64,000 nt of DNA from Alysiella filiformis (GCF_014054525.1 NZ_CP059564.1:1436357-1500356), one strand, 5' to 3'; positions 34,105 to 43,955 are shown, counted from the first letter of the stretch. Translations and numbers: made by a program. Notes: generated from the sequence alone by a model not told the origin.

Positions 34105-36531
34105 TTATAAATCGTAAAAAGGCATTTTTCCTGTTTCATCAACGGTGAGACCGTATTCGGAATGATAATGGCTGTCGGTTACATAATAAATGTTTGAGCC
34201 TGCCTGAACTTCTTGTATTGCCCCCTGTTGCATCAATGCTTGCCAAACATTGGGAAACACATTCACACTAAACTGTTGTGCTTTTGCCAATTCATCGCGC
34301 ATGGTTTGGGGTTGCCACGCACCACACAATGTCGCAATTAAGGTTTTGCCTTCGCCAAAAGGCACAATCACGGCACGAGTGGGCGCGTCAATGACCTTAA
34401 ATTCTTGTCCTGCACTTTTGAATGATTGTCGTAAAAGTTCTCGGCGACAGGTGTTTCGGGGATTGTCCGACAGCCAATCCAATAAATTGCCCGAGTGATT
34501 GTGTTTTAAGCGATAAACCATTTCATCTTTTCGCTGATAGAAATAGTATTGAAAATAAAGATTGATGGTTTCAGGCTGCAAAATGGCGGTTGATGATGGG
34601 CATTCGCGTAATGTTCTTGCACCACATTGTTTGCCTTGGTCTATATCGGGCAATACGGTGGCAAAGTTGGGTTCTTTCAAATTTAAAACAAATACTTGAC
34701 CTTTGCCTTCTTTTTTGCCGTGGCGATTGCAACGACCTGCTGCTTGGGCAATGCTGTCCAATCCTGCCAATGCGCGAATCACACACGCAAAGGAAATATC
34801 AACGCCCGCTTCAATCAACTGCGTGCTGATACAAATAACGGGTAAATGGTTCTTTAAGCGCAATTTGATTTGGTCAAAAATGGCGCGGCGATGGGCTGCA
34901 CACTGGTTGGTGCTTAAATGGAAAAGTGCATCTTGGGCAACATGGTGTTTTTGGCAGTATTCATACAAATCTTTCGCCCATTTTTTGGTATTGACGATGA
35001 ACAAGCAACTTTGGCTTGCCTGAAATTGGGTCAATAAAAATTCGCCTGCGCTGGCAACATCATAATCGCCTGTTTGCTGGCAATGGTGTACTTCAACCCG
35101 TGATAAATCGTCAAATAAGGCATTGAGGTTTTCGCTGCCCATCAATTCGTGGTTGTTTGCCAACTGGATTGTGCCAAGTTCATCGTCGATTTTGTGCAGT
35201 AAAGGTTGGGTGGCGGTGCATAAAATGGCACTGCTTTTGCCAAATTGTTGTAGCCAATTTAAAACATTGCAAAATAAATGCACACATTTAATGGGCAGGG
35301 TTTGAATTTCATCAAAAATCAATATGCTTTTGGTCATGGCATGAACATGGCGTACGCCGCGTGTGCCGCCACCAAACCATGCGTCCAAAAATTGCACCAT
35401 GGTGGTAAAAACAATGGGCTTATCCCAATTTTCAGACAGCAATTTGTCCTGCCAATTTTGTTGTTCGGGTTCGAGATTGGTGTGGTGTTCCAGCACCCAA
35501 TCTTCGCCCAAAATATCGCGGACGGTTTTGGCGTTTTGGTCAATGATGGAAGTGTAGGGAATGATGTAAATAATGCGGTCAAGATGGTGTTTTTGGGCGT
35601 GATGGAGCGCGTAGCGCAGACTGGCTAATGTTTTGCCACCGCCTGTGGGTACGGTTAAAGTGTAAATGCCTTGTTCATCGTGGGCGCGTTGGCGGCATTG
35701 GTCGGAAATTTGGCGGCGGATTGTGTCAATGGGGTATTTGACTTCAAAATTTGCCAAATGTTGTTCCAGTTTGTTTATGGCAGGTTGCCAATCGGTTTTT
35801 TGGTTGAAACGGCGCAGTGATTTTTGGTGTTGATATTCAAAATCGGCACTGTTGATGCGGTCGGCATCAATCAAGCAGCCAAACAAAAAGCGGGTCAGGC
35901 ACCCCAAATAAAACGCTTGAATTTTGGGGTTGCTGCGGATTTCAGGCTGCCTGAAAAGCAACTGAACGTTTTTCTTAAATTGTTGAACCAAAGATTCATT
36001 TGCCAAATTGTTTGCTTGAAGCAGAATTTCAGGGTCGGCTTGTTGCAGGCATTCTTGTAAGTGGGTTAAATCATCGCTTTTTTTGAAACGTTCGTCCCAC
36101 ACGGCTCTGCCATCGGGACTCAAACAATCAATCAAGCCTGCCCCATGATGAGAGGCAATGCACAAACCCAACATTTGCCCCAATAATTCGCCAATGCCAT
36201 TTTGTCCGCCAAATGTGCGTAATTTTTGGTACACCCATTGCGCTCCTGCGGTGGAATGGTCAATTTTTTTGCCATTGGGCAGTTCATAATCGTTGTCAAT
36301 ATCGGCATCAATGCCCGTCATGGCACGAATGTATGCCTGAAAATCATGTGAATATTTGCCAAAATCGTGCATTAAACCCAATAATTCGCCAAATGGTGCC
36401 AAATCCAGCTTGCTTGCCAAAATTTTGGCAATGGCAGCCGTTTCGGTTAAGTGTGTGGCAAGGGTTTGTTGTGTACCATCAGATTGTTTAACATGAGCAA
36501 TAAAGGTTTGGGGCATGGGTTGGACCATCAT
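34105..36531 (-). CDS. cas3: Cas3 helicase-nuclease, type I-C
   Basis: About 808 residues. HD nuclease first (H55-D56 in LMHDFGKYSHDF), then the SF2 helicase: Walker A VPTGGGKTLASLRYALHHA, DEAH-like box ILIFDEIQTLP, motif III LCTATQP, motif V/VI FACVIRALAGLDSIAQAAGRCNRHGKKEG. It unwinds and shreds targets recognised by Cascade. Start uncertain: ATGs at 36531 (MMVQPMPQTF) and 36516 (MPQTF) are both plausible and neither has a clear Shine-Dalgarno; a TTG at 36573 is less likely. A DUS (35944-35955) lies inside. It heads the cas operon. Confidence 0.94.
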   Translation of the reverse strand: MMVQPMPQTFIAHVKQSDGTQQTLATHLTETAAIAKILASKLDLAPFGELLGLMHDFGKYSHDFQAYIRAMTGIDADIDNDYELPNGKKIDHSTAGAQWVYQKLRTFGGQNGIGELLGQMLGLCIASHHGAGLIDCLSPDGRAVWDERFKKSDDLTHLQECLQQADPEILLQANNLANESLVQQFKKNVQLLFRQPEIRSNPKIQAFYLGCLTRFLFGCLIDADRINSADFEYQHQKSLRRFNQKTDWQPAINKLEQHLANFEVKYPIDTIRRQISDQCRQRAHDEQGIYTLTVPTGGGKTLASLRYALHHAQKHHLDRIIYIIPYTSIIDQNAKTVRDILGEDWVLEHHTNLEPEQQNWQDKLLSENWDKPIVFTTMVQFLDAWFGGGTRGVRHVHAMTKSILIFDEIQTLPIKCVHLFCNVLNWLQQFGKSSAILCTATQPLLHKIDDELGTIQLANNHELMGSENLNALFDDLSRVEVHHCQQTGDYDVASAGEFLLTQFQASQSCLFIVNTKKWAKDLYEYCQKHHVAQDALFHLSTNQCAAHRRAIFDQIKLRLKNHLPVICISTQLIEAGVDISFACVIRALAGLDSIAQAAGRCNRHGKKEGKGQVFVLNLKEPNFATVLPDIDQGKQCGARTLRECPSSTAILQPETINLYFQYYFYQRKDEMVYRLKHNHSGNLLDWLSDNPRNTCRRELLRQSFKSAGQEFKVIDAPTRAVIVPFGEGKTLIATLCGAWQPQTMRDELAKAQQFSVNVFPNVWQALMQQGAIQEVQAGSNIYYVTDSHYHSEYGLTVDETGKMPFYDL

Positions 36532-36590
36532 CAGTAAAATGGGTTTCAGACAGCCTTGCGCATTGAGACTCAATGGGGAATTTTAACATA

Positions 36591-36628
36591 ATTTAAAGAA
36601 TATTTAACAAAATTTTCAATATTGAAAA
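36591..36628 (-). promoter_or_regulatory. Candidate cas operon promoter with palindrome over the -35
   Basis: On the minus strand TTGAAA (36619-36614), 17 bp, TTAAAT (36596-36591), upstream of cas3. The -35 lies in a perfect 16-bp palindrome TTTTCAATATTGAAAA (36613-36628), which could be bound by a repressor. Strength is moderate (weak -10). Confidence 0.5.
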
Positions 36629-36681
36629 ATATGCCATAAAGAGCCACTTGCATAGGGCAAGGCTGCCTGAAACCCCAAAAC

Positions 36682-38217
36682 TTACGCCGCCAAAAACAAA
36701 CGGTATGCCGCGTTGTCCGTTTGCTCTTCGTAGGCATAGCCCAAATTGTCTAAAAATGCGTCAAATGCCGCGCTGTCTGATTCGGGCACATCAATGCCCA
36801 CCAGCACGCGACCATAATCCGCACCATGATTGCGATAGTGAAACAGCGTGATGTTCCAATCGCCTTGCATTTGGTTCAAAAATTGGGCAAGTGCTTGTGG
36901 ACGCTCGGGAAATTCAAAACTCATCAAACGTTCATTTTGCACTTTGGGGTTGCGACCGCCCACCATATAACGCAAATGCACTTTTGCCATTTCATCGTTG
37001 CTCAAATCAATGTAGGGAATTTGGGCTGCCTGAAAATCGCTGGCGATGTTGTTGCTGTCGTGGCTGCCTGATGTTTGAATCCCCACAAAAATGTGTGCCA
37101 CATCATCATCGCCATAACGATAATTGAACTCCGTGATGTTGCGCGATGCCAACACATTGATAAAATGACGGAAACTGCCAGCACGTTCAGGAATGGATAC
37201 CGCAAAAATCGCTTCATTGCCCTCGCCCAATTCGCTGCGTTCCGAAACGTGGCGCAAGCGGTGGAAATTCATGTTTGCGCCCGATGTGATTGCCATTAAA
37301 GTTTCATCGCGCACACCATTACGCGCCACATAAGCCTTTAAGCCAGCCAAAGCCAACGCGCCCGAAGGCTCACAAATACTGCGCGTATCATCAAACACAT
37401 CTTTGAGCGCACCACACACCGCGTCCGTATCCACCGTGATGATGTCGTCCAACAAATCGCGGCACAAACGGAAGGTTTCTTCGCCCACCAATTTCACTGC
37501 TGTGCCATCGGTAAACAAGCCCACATCTTTCAAAGCCACACGTTCGCCTGCGGCGATGGACACTTTCATCGCGCAACTGTCGTTGGTTTGCACGCCAATC
37601 ACTTTTATTTCGGGGCGAACTTGTTTGATGAATGCCGCCACGCCCGCCGCCAAGCCGCCACCGCCAATCGGCACAAACACCGCATGAATCGGTTTGGCGT
37701 GTTGGCGCACAATTTCCATGCCCACCGTGCCTTGACCTGCAATCACATCGGGGTCGTCAAAGGGAGCAATGTAGGTTAAACCGCTTTGGGCTGCGAGTTT
37801 CATCGCGTGGTCGTAAGCGTCATTGTAGGAAACGCCTGCCAAAACCACCTTGCCGCCACGCGCTTTAACCGCGTCCACCTTGATTTGTGGGGTGGTTTCG
37901 GGCATGACAATGGTGGCGGTGCAACCCAATTTTTGTGCCGACAATGCCACACCTTGCGCGTGATTGCCTGCGCTGGCGGTAATCACGCCTTTTTGTAAGG
38001 CGTTTTCAGGCAGCTTGCTCATTTTGTTGTAGGCACCGCGAATTTTGAATGAAAACACGGGTTGCAAATCTTCGCGTTTCAAATAAACGGTGTTGTTTAA
38101 GCGGCGCGACAAGTTGGCGGCAAAATCCAAAGGCGTTTCCACCGCGACATCGTAAACCGATGATGTGAGAATGCGCGTTAAATAATCGTGGTATTCGGGG
38201 TAGAAATTGCGTGTCAT
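36682..38217 (-). CDS. ilvA: Threonine ammonia-lyase, biosynthetic
   Basis: 511 residues, matching IlvA length. It deaminates threonine to 2-oxobutanoate, first step of isoleucine synthesis. PLP site SFKIRGAYNKM (Lys in VFSFK), Gly-rich loop IGGGGLAAG, ASAGNHAQGVAL, and a C-terminal double ACT-like regulatory domain (AIFAVSIPERAGSFRHFINV, LMSFEFPERPQALAQFLNQM) for isoleucine/valine feedback. ATG 38217 (MTRNFYPEY) gives a family-like length; an upstream ATG at 38301 is possible but would add an unusual 28 residues. It ends near a DUS and faces the cas operon head on. Confidence 0.95.
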   Translation of the reverse strand: MTRNFYPEYHDYLTRILTSSVYDVAVETPLDFAANLSRRLNNTVYLKREDLQPVFSFKIRGAYNKMSKLPENALQKGVITASAGNHAQGVALSAQKLGCTATIVMPETTPQIKVDAVKARGGKVVLAGVSYNDAYDHAMKLAAQSGLTYIAPFDDPDVIAGQGTVGMEIVRQHAKPIHAVFVPIGGGGLAAGVAAFIKQVRPEIKVIGVQTNDSCAMKVSIAAGERVALKDVGLFTDGTAVKLVGEETFRLCRDLLDDIITVDTDAVCGALKDVFDDTRSICEPSGALALAGLKAYVARNGVRDETLMAITSGANMNFHRLRHVSERSELGEGNEAIFAVSIPERAGSFRHFINVLASRNITEFNYRYGDDDVAHIFVGIQTSGSHDSNNIASDFQAAQIPYIDLSNDEMAKVHLRYMVGGRNPKVQNERLMSFEFPERPQALAQFLNQMQGDWNITLFHYRNHGADYGRVLVGIDVPESDSAAFDAFLDNLGYAYEEQTDNAAYRLFLAA

Positions 38218-38320
38218 AATCATAAATGGGTTTTGTGAAAAAACGTTAAGTGTAGGCGCATAGGCTTGGCGTGGCAAGTCGTGTTTTGCCATAATCCCCA
38301 TTTTTTGTGGAGATGAAATC

Positions 38321-38656
38321 GTGGCTGAACAAATGATGATTGTGTGGGCTTTGGTATTGGGTGGTTCGTCATTTTTGGCGTGGCTTTGTCTTAATTCGTG
38401 GCAATGGCTGTTGGCGTGGATTTGGCTGCCTGTTGTGATGGCGTTGTTGGCGTGGTATTTTGAACCCAGTGGGGTTTGGATTGCGATTTATTTCTTGTCT
38501 GTGTGCAGCATGATGCTGCCGCTTTCGGGCATATTTGCTTTAATCATGGGCATGTGGCTGCCCAATCGCGCCGATGAAAGGGTTATGGGTGCATGGGAAA
38601 AATGGGACATCAAAGACATGTGGCGCAATCCCACGCCCATGCGCGATAAGCGATAA
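38321..38656 (+). CDS. Small unknown membrane protein
   Basis: 111 residues, not recognised. Three hydrophobic helices (MMIVWALVLGGSSFLAWLCL, WQWLLAWIWLPVVMALLAWY, SVCSMMLPLSGIFALIMGMW) and a short polar C-terminus (WEKWDIKDMWRNPTPMRDKR). It is divergent from ilvA, sharing a ~100-bp upstream region. Start is the GTG at 38321 (GGAG 8 nt upstream); the ATG at 38333 is an alternative. Confidence 0.65.
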   Translation: MAEQMMIVWALVLGGSSFLAWLCLNSWQWLLAWIWLPVVMALLAWYFEPSGVWIAIYFLSVCSMMLPLSGIFALIMGMWLPNRADERVMGAWEKWDIKDMWRNPTPMRDKR

Positions 38657-38736
38657 TTTGCTATAATTGCACCTATTTTTCGTTTTCAGGCAGCCTTTCG
38701 CTACACCCACAATTTTTTGTGATGTTGCCAACCACC

Positions 38737-38872
38737 TGTTCCCTCCCCCTTAAAAGGGGGAGGGCTAGGGTGGGGGTTGAAACGCAGATTGGCAAAAATT
38801 TGACTTCCACATCAACTGCCTTTCCCCCACCCTAACCCTCCCCGCAAGCAGGGGAGGGGATAAGGTTTCAGG
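38737..38872. repeat. G-rich hairpin element, copy A
   Basis: Two GC-rich halves in inverted orientation. The left half has CCCTCCCCC facing GGGGGAGGG, then CTAGGGTGGGGG, giving G5-A-G3-CTA-G3-T-G5 at 38756-38776; the right half has the complement CCCCCACCCTAACCCTCCCC at 38824-38843 and another hairpin. It resembles copies near 40676 and 57655. Together with the small flanking sequence it fills most of the gap before the D,D-carboxypeptidase gene. Confidence 0.75.
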
Positions 38873-38942
38873 CGGTTTTGTCAAGTCTGGTTGGTTGGTG
38901 AAAGGCAGCCTGAAAACGCATTTTTATTCCCATTCAACAACA

Positions 38943-40187
38943 ATGAAAAGCATGAAAAAGACCCTTTTACCCCTTGCCCTAGCAAGCGTTTTATCGGCAA
39001 GCGTACTGGCAGCACCCAAAGCCAATCTTGCCGCCAGCGATGTGCAAGCCCAATCCGCCAGCAGCCCCAGCGTGGCAACAAACAATCTCCCACAAAAAAA
39101 CAATTTGGGCAGCAAGCAGCCTGAAATTGCCGCCACCGCCTATTTGGTTAAAGATTTGCAAAGCAATCAAATCATTGCAGGCAAAAACGTGGACAACCAA
39201 ATTGAACCCGCTTCGCTGACCAAATTGATGACAGCCTATTTGGCATTTAAGGCTTTGGAAGAGGGCAAACTCAAACCCGACCAAATGATAAAAGTATCCG
39301 ACAAAGCATGGAAAGCCGAAGGTTCACGCATGTTTTTGGATACGAAAAAATCGGTTAGCGTGAGCGATTTGATTAAAGGTTTGATTGTGGTATCGGGCAA
39401 CGATGCCGCCATCACGCTGGCTGAAAGCATTGCAGGCGATGAAAGCAAATTCGCCCAACTGATGAACGATGAAGCCAAACGCTTGGGCATGAACAAAACC
39501 CATTTTGAAAACAGCACAGGTTTGCCCAGCAAAAATCATTTGACCAGCGTAAACGATTTGGTGATTTTGTCGGCGGCGATTATTCGTGATTATCCGCAAT
39601 ATTATCCCATTTATTCCATTAAAACATTTGCTTACAATGGCATTACCCAAACCAATCGCAATTTACTGCTCTTTCGCGACCCCAGCGTGGACGGTCTGAA
39701 AACAGGGCATACCAACAGCGCAGGCTACAATCTCATCGCGTCCAGCCAACGCAATGGTCGCCGCGTGGTGTCGGTGGTGGTGGGTACGGCAAGCAATGAA
39801 GCCCGCGCCACCGAAAGCAGCAAATTGCTCAACTATGCTTTGCAAGGTTTTGATACACCCAAAATGTATGCCGCCAATCAGGAAATTTCACAGGTAAAGC
39901 TCTACAAAGGCGCGGCAAAATCCGTGCCAGTGGGGTTTTTGGAAGACGCATACATGACGATTCCAACAGGTCAGGTGGAAAACATCAAGCCGATTTTGGA
40001 AACCAGCCAACCCCTGCTCGCGCCGATTCAAAAAGGGCAGGAACTCGGTATTCTGAAATTCGTGGAAAACGGTAATGTGCTGGCTGAAAAGAAAGTCGTG
40101 GCTTTAACCGATGTGGCAGAAGCTGGCTTTTTTGGCAAGTTGTGGGACGGTATCGTGTTGTGGTTTAACGATATTTTTGCCGATTAA
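38943..40187 (+). CDS. dacC: D-alanyl-D-alanine carboxypeptidase (PBP5/6 type)
   Basis: 414 residues. It trims the terminal D-Ala of the peptidoglycan stem in the periplasm. Signal peptide (MKSMKKTLLPLALASVLSAS, cleavage after VLA), then an Ala/Ser/Asn-rich spacer, the active-site SxxK in EPASLTKLMTAYL, SGN in VVSGNDAAITLAE, KTG in VDGLKTGHTN, and a C-terminal domain ending in an amphipathic membrane-anchoring helix (FFGKLWDGIVLWFNDIF). Gene name is by resemblance to DacA/DacC and could be dacA. ATG 38943 or 38952. Convergent with grxD across an 18-bp DUS hairpin. Confidence 0.95.
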   Translation: MKSMKKTLLPLALASVLSASVLAAPKANLAASDVQAQSASSPSVATNNLPQKNNLGSKQPEIAATAYLVKDLQSNQIIAGKNVDNQIEPASLTKLMTAYLAFKALEEGKLKPDQMIKVSDKAWKAEGSRMFLDTKKSVSVSDLIKGLIVVSGNDAAITLAESIAGDESKFAQLMNDEAKRLGMNKTHFENSTGLPSKNHLTSVNDLVILSAAIIRDYPQYYPIYSIKTFAYNGITQTNRNLLLFRDPSVDGLKTGHTNSAGYNLIASSQRNGRRVVSVVVGTASNEARATESSKLLNYALQGFDTPKMYAANQEISQVKLYKGAAKSVPVGFLEDAYMTIPTGQVENIKPILETSQPLLAPIQKGQELGILKFVENGNVLAEKKVVALTDVAEAGFFGKLWDGIVLWFNDIFAD

Positions 40188-40201
40188 ATCATCGCAAAAA
40201 A

Positions 40202-40242
40202 CAATCAGGCTGCCTGAAAACGGATTTCAGGCAGCCTGATTG
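40202..40242. terminator. Bidirectional terminator, 18-bp inverted DUS
   Basis: CAATCAGGCTGCCTGAAA (40202-40219), 5-nt loop, TTTCAGGCAGCCTGATTG (40225-40242): a perfect 18-bp stem between the converging dacC-type gene and grxD, probably ending both. Confidence 0.85.
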
Positions 40243-40261
40243 GGTTTGGGTAATGGCAAAA

Positions 40262-40570
40262 TCAGGCTTTCAAGGCTTCTGCCAATTCGCCCGCTTCAAA
40301 CATTTCCATCATGATGTCTGAACCGCCCACAAATTCGCCATTGATGTACAACTGGGGAATGGTCGGCCAGTTGGCGTATTCTTTAATGCCTTGACGCACA
40401 TCGTCATTTTCCAATACGTTTACGGTAACGAAATCTTCACAACCCACCGCTTGCAAAATTTGCACCGCACGCGCTGAAAAGCCGCATTGTGGGAATTGTT
40501 TGGTGCCTTTCATAAACAAAACCACGCGGTTTGTCGTTACCAATTCTTTGATTTGCTCTTGAATGCTCAT
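40262..40570 (-). CDS. grxD: Monothiol glutaredoxin (Grx4 family)
   Basis: 102 residues. It carries [2Fe-2S] clusters for iron-sulfur protein assembly, often with BolA (a bolA gene is at 407). Motifs: VVLFMKGTKQFPQCGFSARAV with the CGFS active site, the WPTIPQLYINGEFVGGSDI glutathione-binding region, and MMEMFEAGELAEAL. ATG 40570 gives the family start MSIQEQIKELV. The long upstream frame is non-coding and holds a DUS and the G-rich hairpin element. Confidence 0.97.
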   Translation of the reverse strand: MSIQEQIKELVTTNRVVLFMKGTKQFPQCGFSARAVQILQAVGCEDFVTVNVLENDDVRQGIKEYANWPTIPQLYINGEFVGGSDIMMEMFEAGELAEALKA

Positions 40571-40675
40571 ATGATGTTGCCCTTTTGTTTGGGGTTGAAA
40601 AAACGCGATTATAGCGCAAGCCATGTTTTCAGGCAGCCTTTGTGTACACGACAAAAATTTTTAGGCTGCCTGAAA

Positions 40676-40776
40676 CCTGTTCCCTCCCCCGTCTGGCGGG
40701 GGAGGGTTAGGGTGGGGGTGGCTCGTTGGGTTTCTAACCCCCACCCCAGCCCTCCCCCTTGCATAGGGGGAGGGAG
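40676..40776. repeat. G-rich hairpin element, copy B
   Basis: CCCTCCCCC-loop-GGGGGAGGG then TTAGGGTGGGGG (G4-capable stretch 40698-40718) and the complementary C-rich half CCCCCACCCCAGCCCTCCCCC (40738-40758). Preceded by GTACACGACAAAAATTTTTA like the other copies. Lies between grxD and dapC, both on the minus strand. Confidence 0.75.
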
Positions 40777-40794
40777 CAGCTTTGTGGCAATATT

Positions 40795-41991
40795 TCAGGC
40801 AGCCTGAAAATATTCATCGTACCATGCAACAATCCGCTCTGCCGCTTCCACGCATTTTTCCAACTCGTCCACCAGCGCAATGCGGACAAAACCCACGCCC
40901 GAATTGCCATGTGGCGTGTCGCGCGCAAAAAATCGCCCTGCCAAAACTTGCACGCCTGTGGCGCGATACAATTCTTGCGTGAATTTTAAATCATCGCCAT
41001 CGGGAATGTGCAGCCAAATGTAAAAAGACGCGTCTGGCAGGCGCACATCAAATTTCTGACGCAAAATCGGCAACACACGGTCAAATTTCGCCTGATATTG
41101 GGCGCGGTTTTCGGCAACGTGGGCTTCATCGTTCCACGCGGCAATGCTGGCGCGTTGCACGGGCAAACTCATCGCGCTGCCGTGATAGGTGCGATAGAGC
41201 AGAAAATCTTTCAACAATTTCGCGTCCCCAGCCACAAAGCCCGAACGCAACCCTGGTACATTGGAGCGTTTGGACAAGCTGGTAAACATGACCATTTTGT
41301 CAAAACCGCGTCCCAATTCCGCCGCCGCTTGCAGGCAGCCGAGCGGTTTTTTGCCGTCAAAATAAATTTCGGAATAGCATTCGTCTGACGCGATGATGAA
41401 ACCGTATTTGTCTTGCAAATCAAACAATTCTTGCCAATCTTGTTTTTGCAACACGCTGCCAGTTGGATTATCGGGCGAGCAGACAAACACCAATTTGCAA
41501 CGCGCCCAATGTGCCGCGCTCACTTGCGACCAGTCGGGCAAAAAGCGTGGCGCGGTGGTGTTGGCGAACACGATTTCGCCACCGCCCAAAAACGTTGCGC
41601 CTTCATAAATTTGGTAAAACGGATTGGGGCTGACGATAACGGGGTTTTCCTGCTCATTCAGCACCACTTGCACGAATGAAAACAGGGCTTCGCGACTGCC
41701 CAAAACGGGCAAAATTTCGGTTTCGGGGTTGAGCGTTAAACCATCGTAGCGGCGTTTGAGCCAGCCTGCACACGCCTCGCGCAATTCGGGCAGCCCCAAA
41801 GTGAGTGGATATTTGGACAATTCGTCCAATGAATTGATGAGCGCGTCTTTCACCACTTGGGGTGTGGGGTGTTTGGGTTCGCCGATGTAGAGCGGAATTT
41901 CGGATAAATGCGCGGGCGGGGTAATGCCTTGCATGGCTTCACGCAAGCGGGCAAAGGGGTAGGGTTGGAGCTGTTGCAAATGGGGATTCAT
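40795..41991 (-). CDS. dapC: Succinyldiaminopimelate transaminase
   Basis: 398 residues, class I/II PLP aminotransferase. It makes N-succinyl-diaminopimelate in the lysine/peptidoglycan branch. Starts MNPHLQQLQPYPFARLREAM, then EIPLYIGEPKHPTPQVVKDA, ESTSPNPFYQIYEGA, VCSPDNPTGSVL, IASDECYSEIYFDG, and SLSKRSNVPGLRSGF with the PLP lysine. The sequence matches beta-proteobacterial DapC better than aspartate transaminases. C-terminal FQAA plus stop read from a DUS. Monocistronic between a repeat element and lolD. Confidence 0.93.
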   Translation of the reverse strand: MNPHLQQLQPYPFARLREAMQGITPPAHLSEIPLYIGEPKHPTPQVVKDALINSLDELSKYPLTLGLPELREACAGWLKRRYDGLTLNPETEILPVLGSREALFSFVQVVLNEQENPVIVSPNPFYQIYEGATFLGGGEIVFANTTAPRFLPDWSQVSAAHWARCKLVFVCSPDNPTGSVLQKQDWQELFDLQDKYGFIIASDECYSEIYFDGKKPLGCLQAAAELGRGFDKMVMFTSLSKRSNVPGLRSGFVAGDAKLLKDFLLYRTYHGSAMSLPVQRASIAAWNDEAHVAENRAQYQAKFDRVLPILRQKFDVRLPDASFYIWLHIPDGDDLKFTQELYRATGVQVLAGRFFARDTPHGNSGVGFVRIALVDELEKCVEAAERIVAWYDEYFQAA

Positions 41992-42025
41992 GGTTTCATC
42001 CTTTGAATATTTTGGGGAATGGGTT

Positions 42026-42709
42026 TCAGGCTGCCTGTAATTGCCCGTCTTGCATGGTCAAAACGCGGTTGAATTTGTGTGCCAATTCATCATCGTGCGT
42101 TACCACCACCAATGCCGTACCCAAATCGCGTTGCAAATCCAACATCATGTCCAAAATGTTCATCGCATTTTTGCGGTCAAGATTGCCTGTGGGTTCATCG
42201 GCGAGCAGGCATTTGGGGCGCGTTACCAAAGCGCGGGCAATGGCAGCACGTTGGCGTTCGCCACCCGACAATTCGGTGGGGCGATGTTGTATGCGTTGCG
42301 CCAAGCCCACTTTGGCGAGCATTTCGGTGGCTTGTTGTTCGGCTTGGGCTTTGGGCATTTTGCCGATGAGCAGGGGCATCATCACGTTTTCCAATGCGCT
42401 GAATTCTGCCAGCAAATGATGAAATTGATACACAAAACCCAAATTTTGGTTGCGTAAGGCGCTCAATTTGGCTTGGCTCAACTGTCCCAAATCTTGCCCC
42501 ATGAGCAAAATTTTGCCGCTTGTGGCTTGGTCAAGTCCGCCCAATAAATGCAAGAGCGTGGATTTGCCACTGCCTGACGCGCCTATGATGCTCACGCTTT
42601 CGCCTGCCTGAATTTGCAGGTTCATATTGTGCAACACGTCCACTTTCAGGCTGCCGTCTTGGTAGGTTTTTGCCACATTTTGACAATCAATAATCACATT
42701 ATTATTCAT
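42026..42709 (-). CDS. lolD: Lipoprotein-releasing ABC transporter ATPase LolD
   Basis: 227 residues. ATPase of LolCDE, which moves lipoproteins from the inner membrane toward the outer membrane. Walker [22 protein letters not shown]-loop [20 protein letters not shown], signature [16 protein letters not shown], Walker [13 protein letters not shown]-loop VVTHD. Start ATG 42709 overlaps the lolC stop by 8 nt. Ends in LQAA plus TGA from a DUS. Confidence 0.96.
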   Translation of the reverse strand: MNNNVIIDCQNVAKTYQDGSLKVDVLHNMNLQIQAGESVSIIGASGSGKSTLLHLLGGLDQATSGKILLMGQDLGQLSQAKLSALRNQNLGFVYQFHHLLAEFSALENVMMPLLIGKMPKAQAEQQATEMLAKVGLAQRIQHRPTELSGGERQRAAIARALVTRPKCLLADEPTGNLDRKNAMNILDMMLDLQRDLGTALVVVTHDDELAHKFNRVLTMQDGQLQAA

Positions 42710-43955
42710 AGCGCAAAGCCTCCGCAGGTTGGGTTTTGGCGGCACTCAAACTGGGGTAAATGGTTGCCAAAAAAGACAAAATTAAAGAAATAATCGCCAC
42801 GCTCAACACATCGCCAGCCTGAATGTCGCTGGGCAAATGGTCTATGAAATACACTTTGGCAGAAATCAATTTTTGCCCTGAAATGCTTTCTATCCACGCC
42901 ACAATCGCCCCGATTTTCCACGACAACAGCAAACCCAAAACCACCCCAAAAAACGTACCCATGATGCCCGACACCATGCCTTGTACAATGAAAATTTTCA
43001 TCACGCCTTTGGGGGTCATGCCCAAAGTCCGCAAAATGGCAATGTCCGATTGCTTATCGGTAACCGCCATCACCAGCGATGACACCAAATTGAACGCCGC
43101 CACCATGATGATGCACGCCAACAAAATCGTGAGCATGCGTTTTTCCATTTCCACAGCGTTGAAATAGGTGCGGTTGTTGTCTGTCCAATTATTGACCCAC
43201 AAGCCTTGTTCGCGTGGATTGGGCATGACTTTTGCCATTTCAGCAGGGGCATTTTGCGGATTGGCAAGTTTCAAACGCAAACCCACCGAGCCATCGTCCA
43301 CGCGATAAAGCGTTTGTGCGTCTTGCAAGTGAATCAATGCCATGGTTTGGTCGGCTTCGTCCACGCCTGTTTCCATGATGCCAACCACGTTGAATTGTTT
43401 CAAACGTGGCACCACACCAGCAGGGGTAACATTGCCTTCGGGACTGATGACGGTAACTTTTCCGCCCATTTCTGCACCCAGCGTGTCTGCCAAACCTTTG
43501 CCCAGCACAATGTCAAAACTGTCGGGTTTTAAATCGTTCAGGCTGCCTGAAACCATTTTGTCGGCATAGGTAATCACTTTTGCTTCTTGGTCGGGCAAAA
43601 TGCCGCGAATTTGCACGCCGCGCACTTCGCCTGCGTTGGAAAGCAAACCTTGTCCTGCGATATAGGGCGCACTTGCCAAAATTTGTGGTTTATCGGCAAT
43701 CAGTTGTTGCAAATGTTGCCAATTTTGATTGTCGTTGGTGGCGGCAACGTAGCCCATTTCGGCATGGGGCGCGATGTTGAGCAGTTGCCCACGAATGTCG
43801 CGCTGAAAGCCGTTTACCACCGACAACACCAAAATCAAGGCAATCACACCCAAAGCAATTCCCACAATGGAAATCATGGAAATGAACGACATAAAACCAC
43901 TGCGTTTTTTGGCGCGTAAATAACGCAAACCAATCCAAGTTTCTAAACCAGCCAT
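42702..43955 (-). CDS. lolC: Lipoprotein-releasing ABC transporter permease LolC/E
   Basis: 417 residues. Inner-membrane permease of the Lol system. It starts [20 protein letters not shown], has an N-terminal helix ([20 protein letters not shown]), a large periplasmic MacB-like domain (~50-260), then three more helices around [37 protein letters not shown] and [18 protein letters not shown], ending [12 protein letters not shown]. Neisseriaceae have a single fused-function LolC/E, and only one permease gene is visible here, so it may act as a homodimer. ATG 43955; lolD overlaps its end. Confidence 0.93.
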   Translation of the reverse strand: MAGLETWIGLRYLRAKKRSGFMSFISMISIVGIALGVIALILVLSVVNGFQRDIRGQLLNIAPHAEMGYVAATNDNQNWQHLQQLIADKPQILASAPYIAGQGLLSNAGEVRGVQIRGILPDQEAKVITYADKMVSGSLNDLKPDSFDIVLGKGLADTLGAEMGGKVTVISPEGNVTPAGVVPRLKQFNVVGIMETGVDEADQTMALIHLQDAQTLYRVDDGSVGLRLKLANPQNAPAEMAKVMPNPREQGLWVNNWTDNNRTYFNAVEMEKRMLTILLACIIMVAAFNLVSSLVMAVTDKQSDIAILRTLGMTPKGVMKIFIVQGMVSGIMGTFFGVVLGLLLSWKIGAIVAWIESISGQKLISAKVYFIDHLPSDIQAGDVLSVAIISLILSFLATIYPSLSAAKTQPAEALRYE

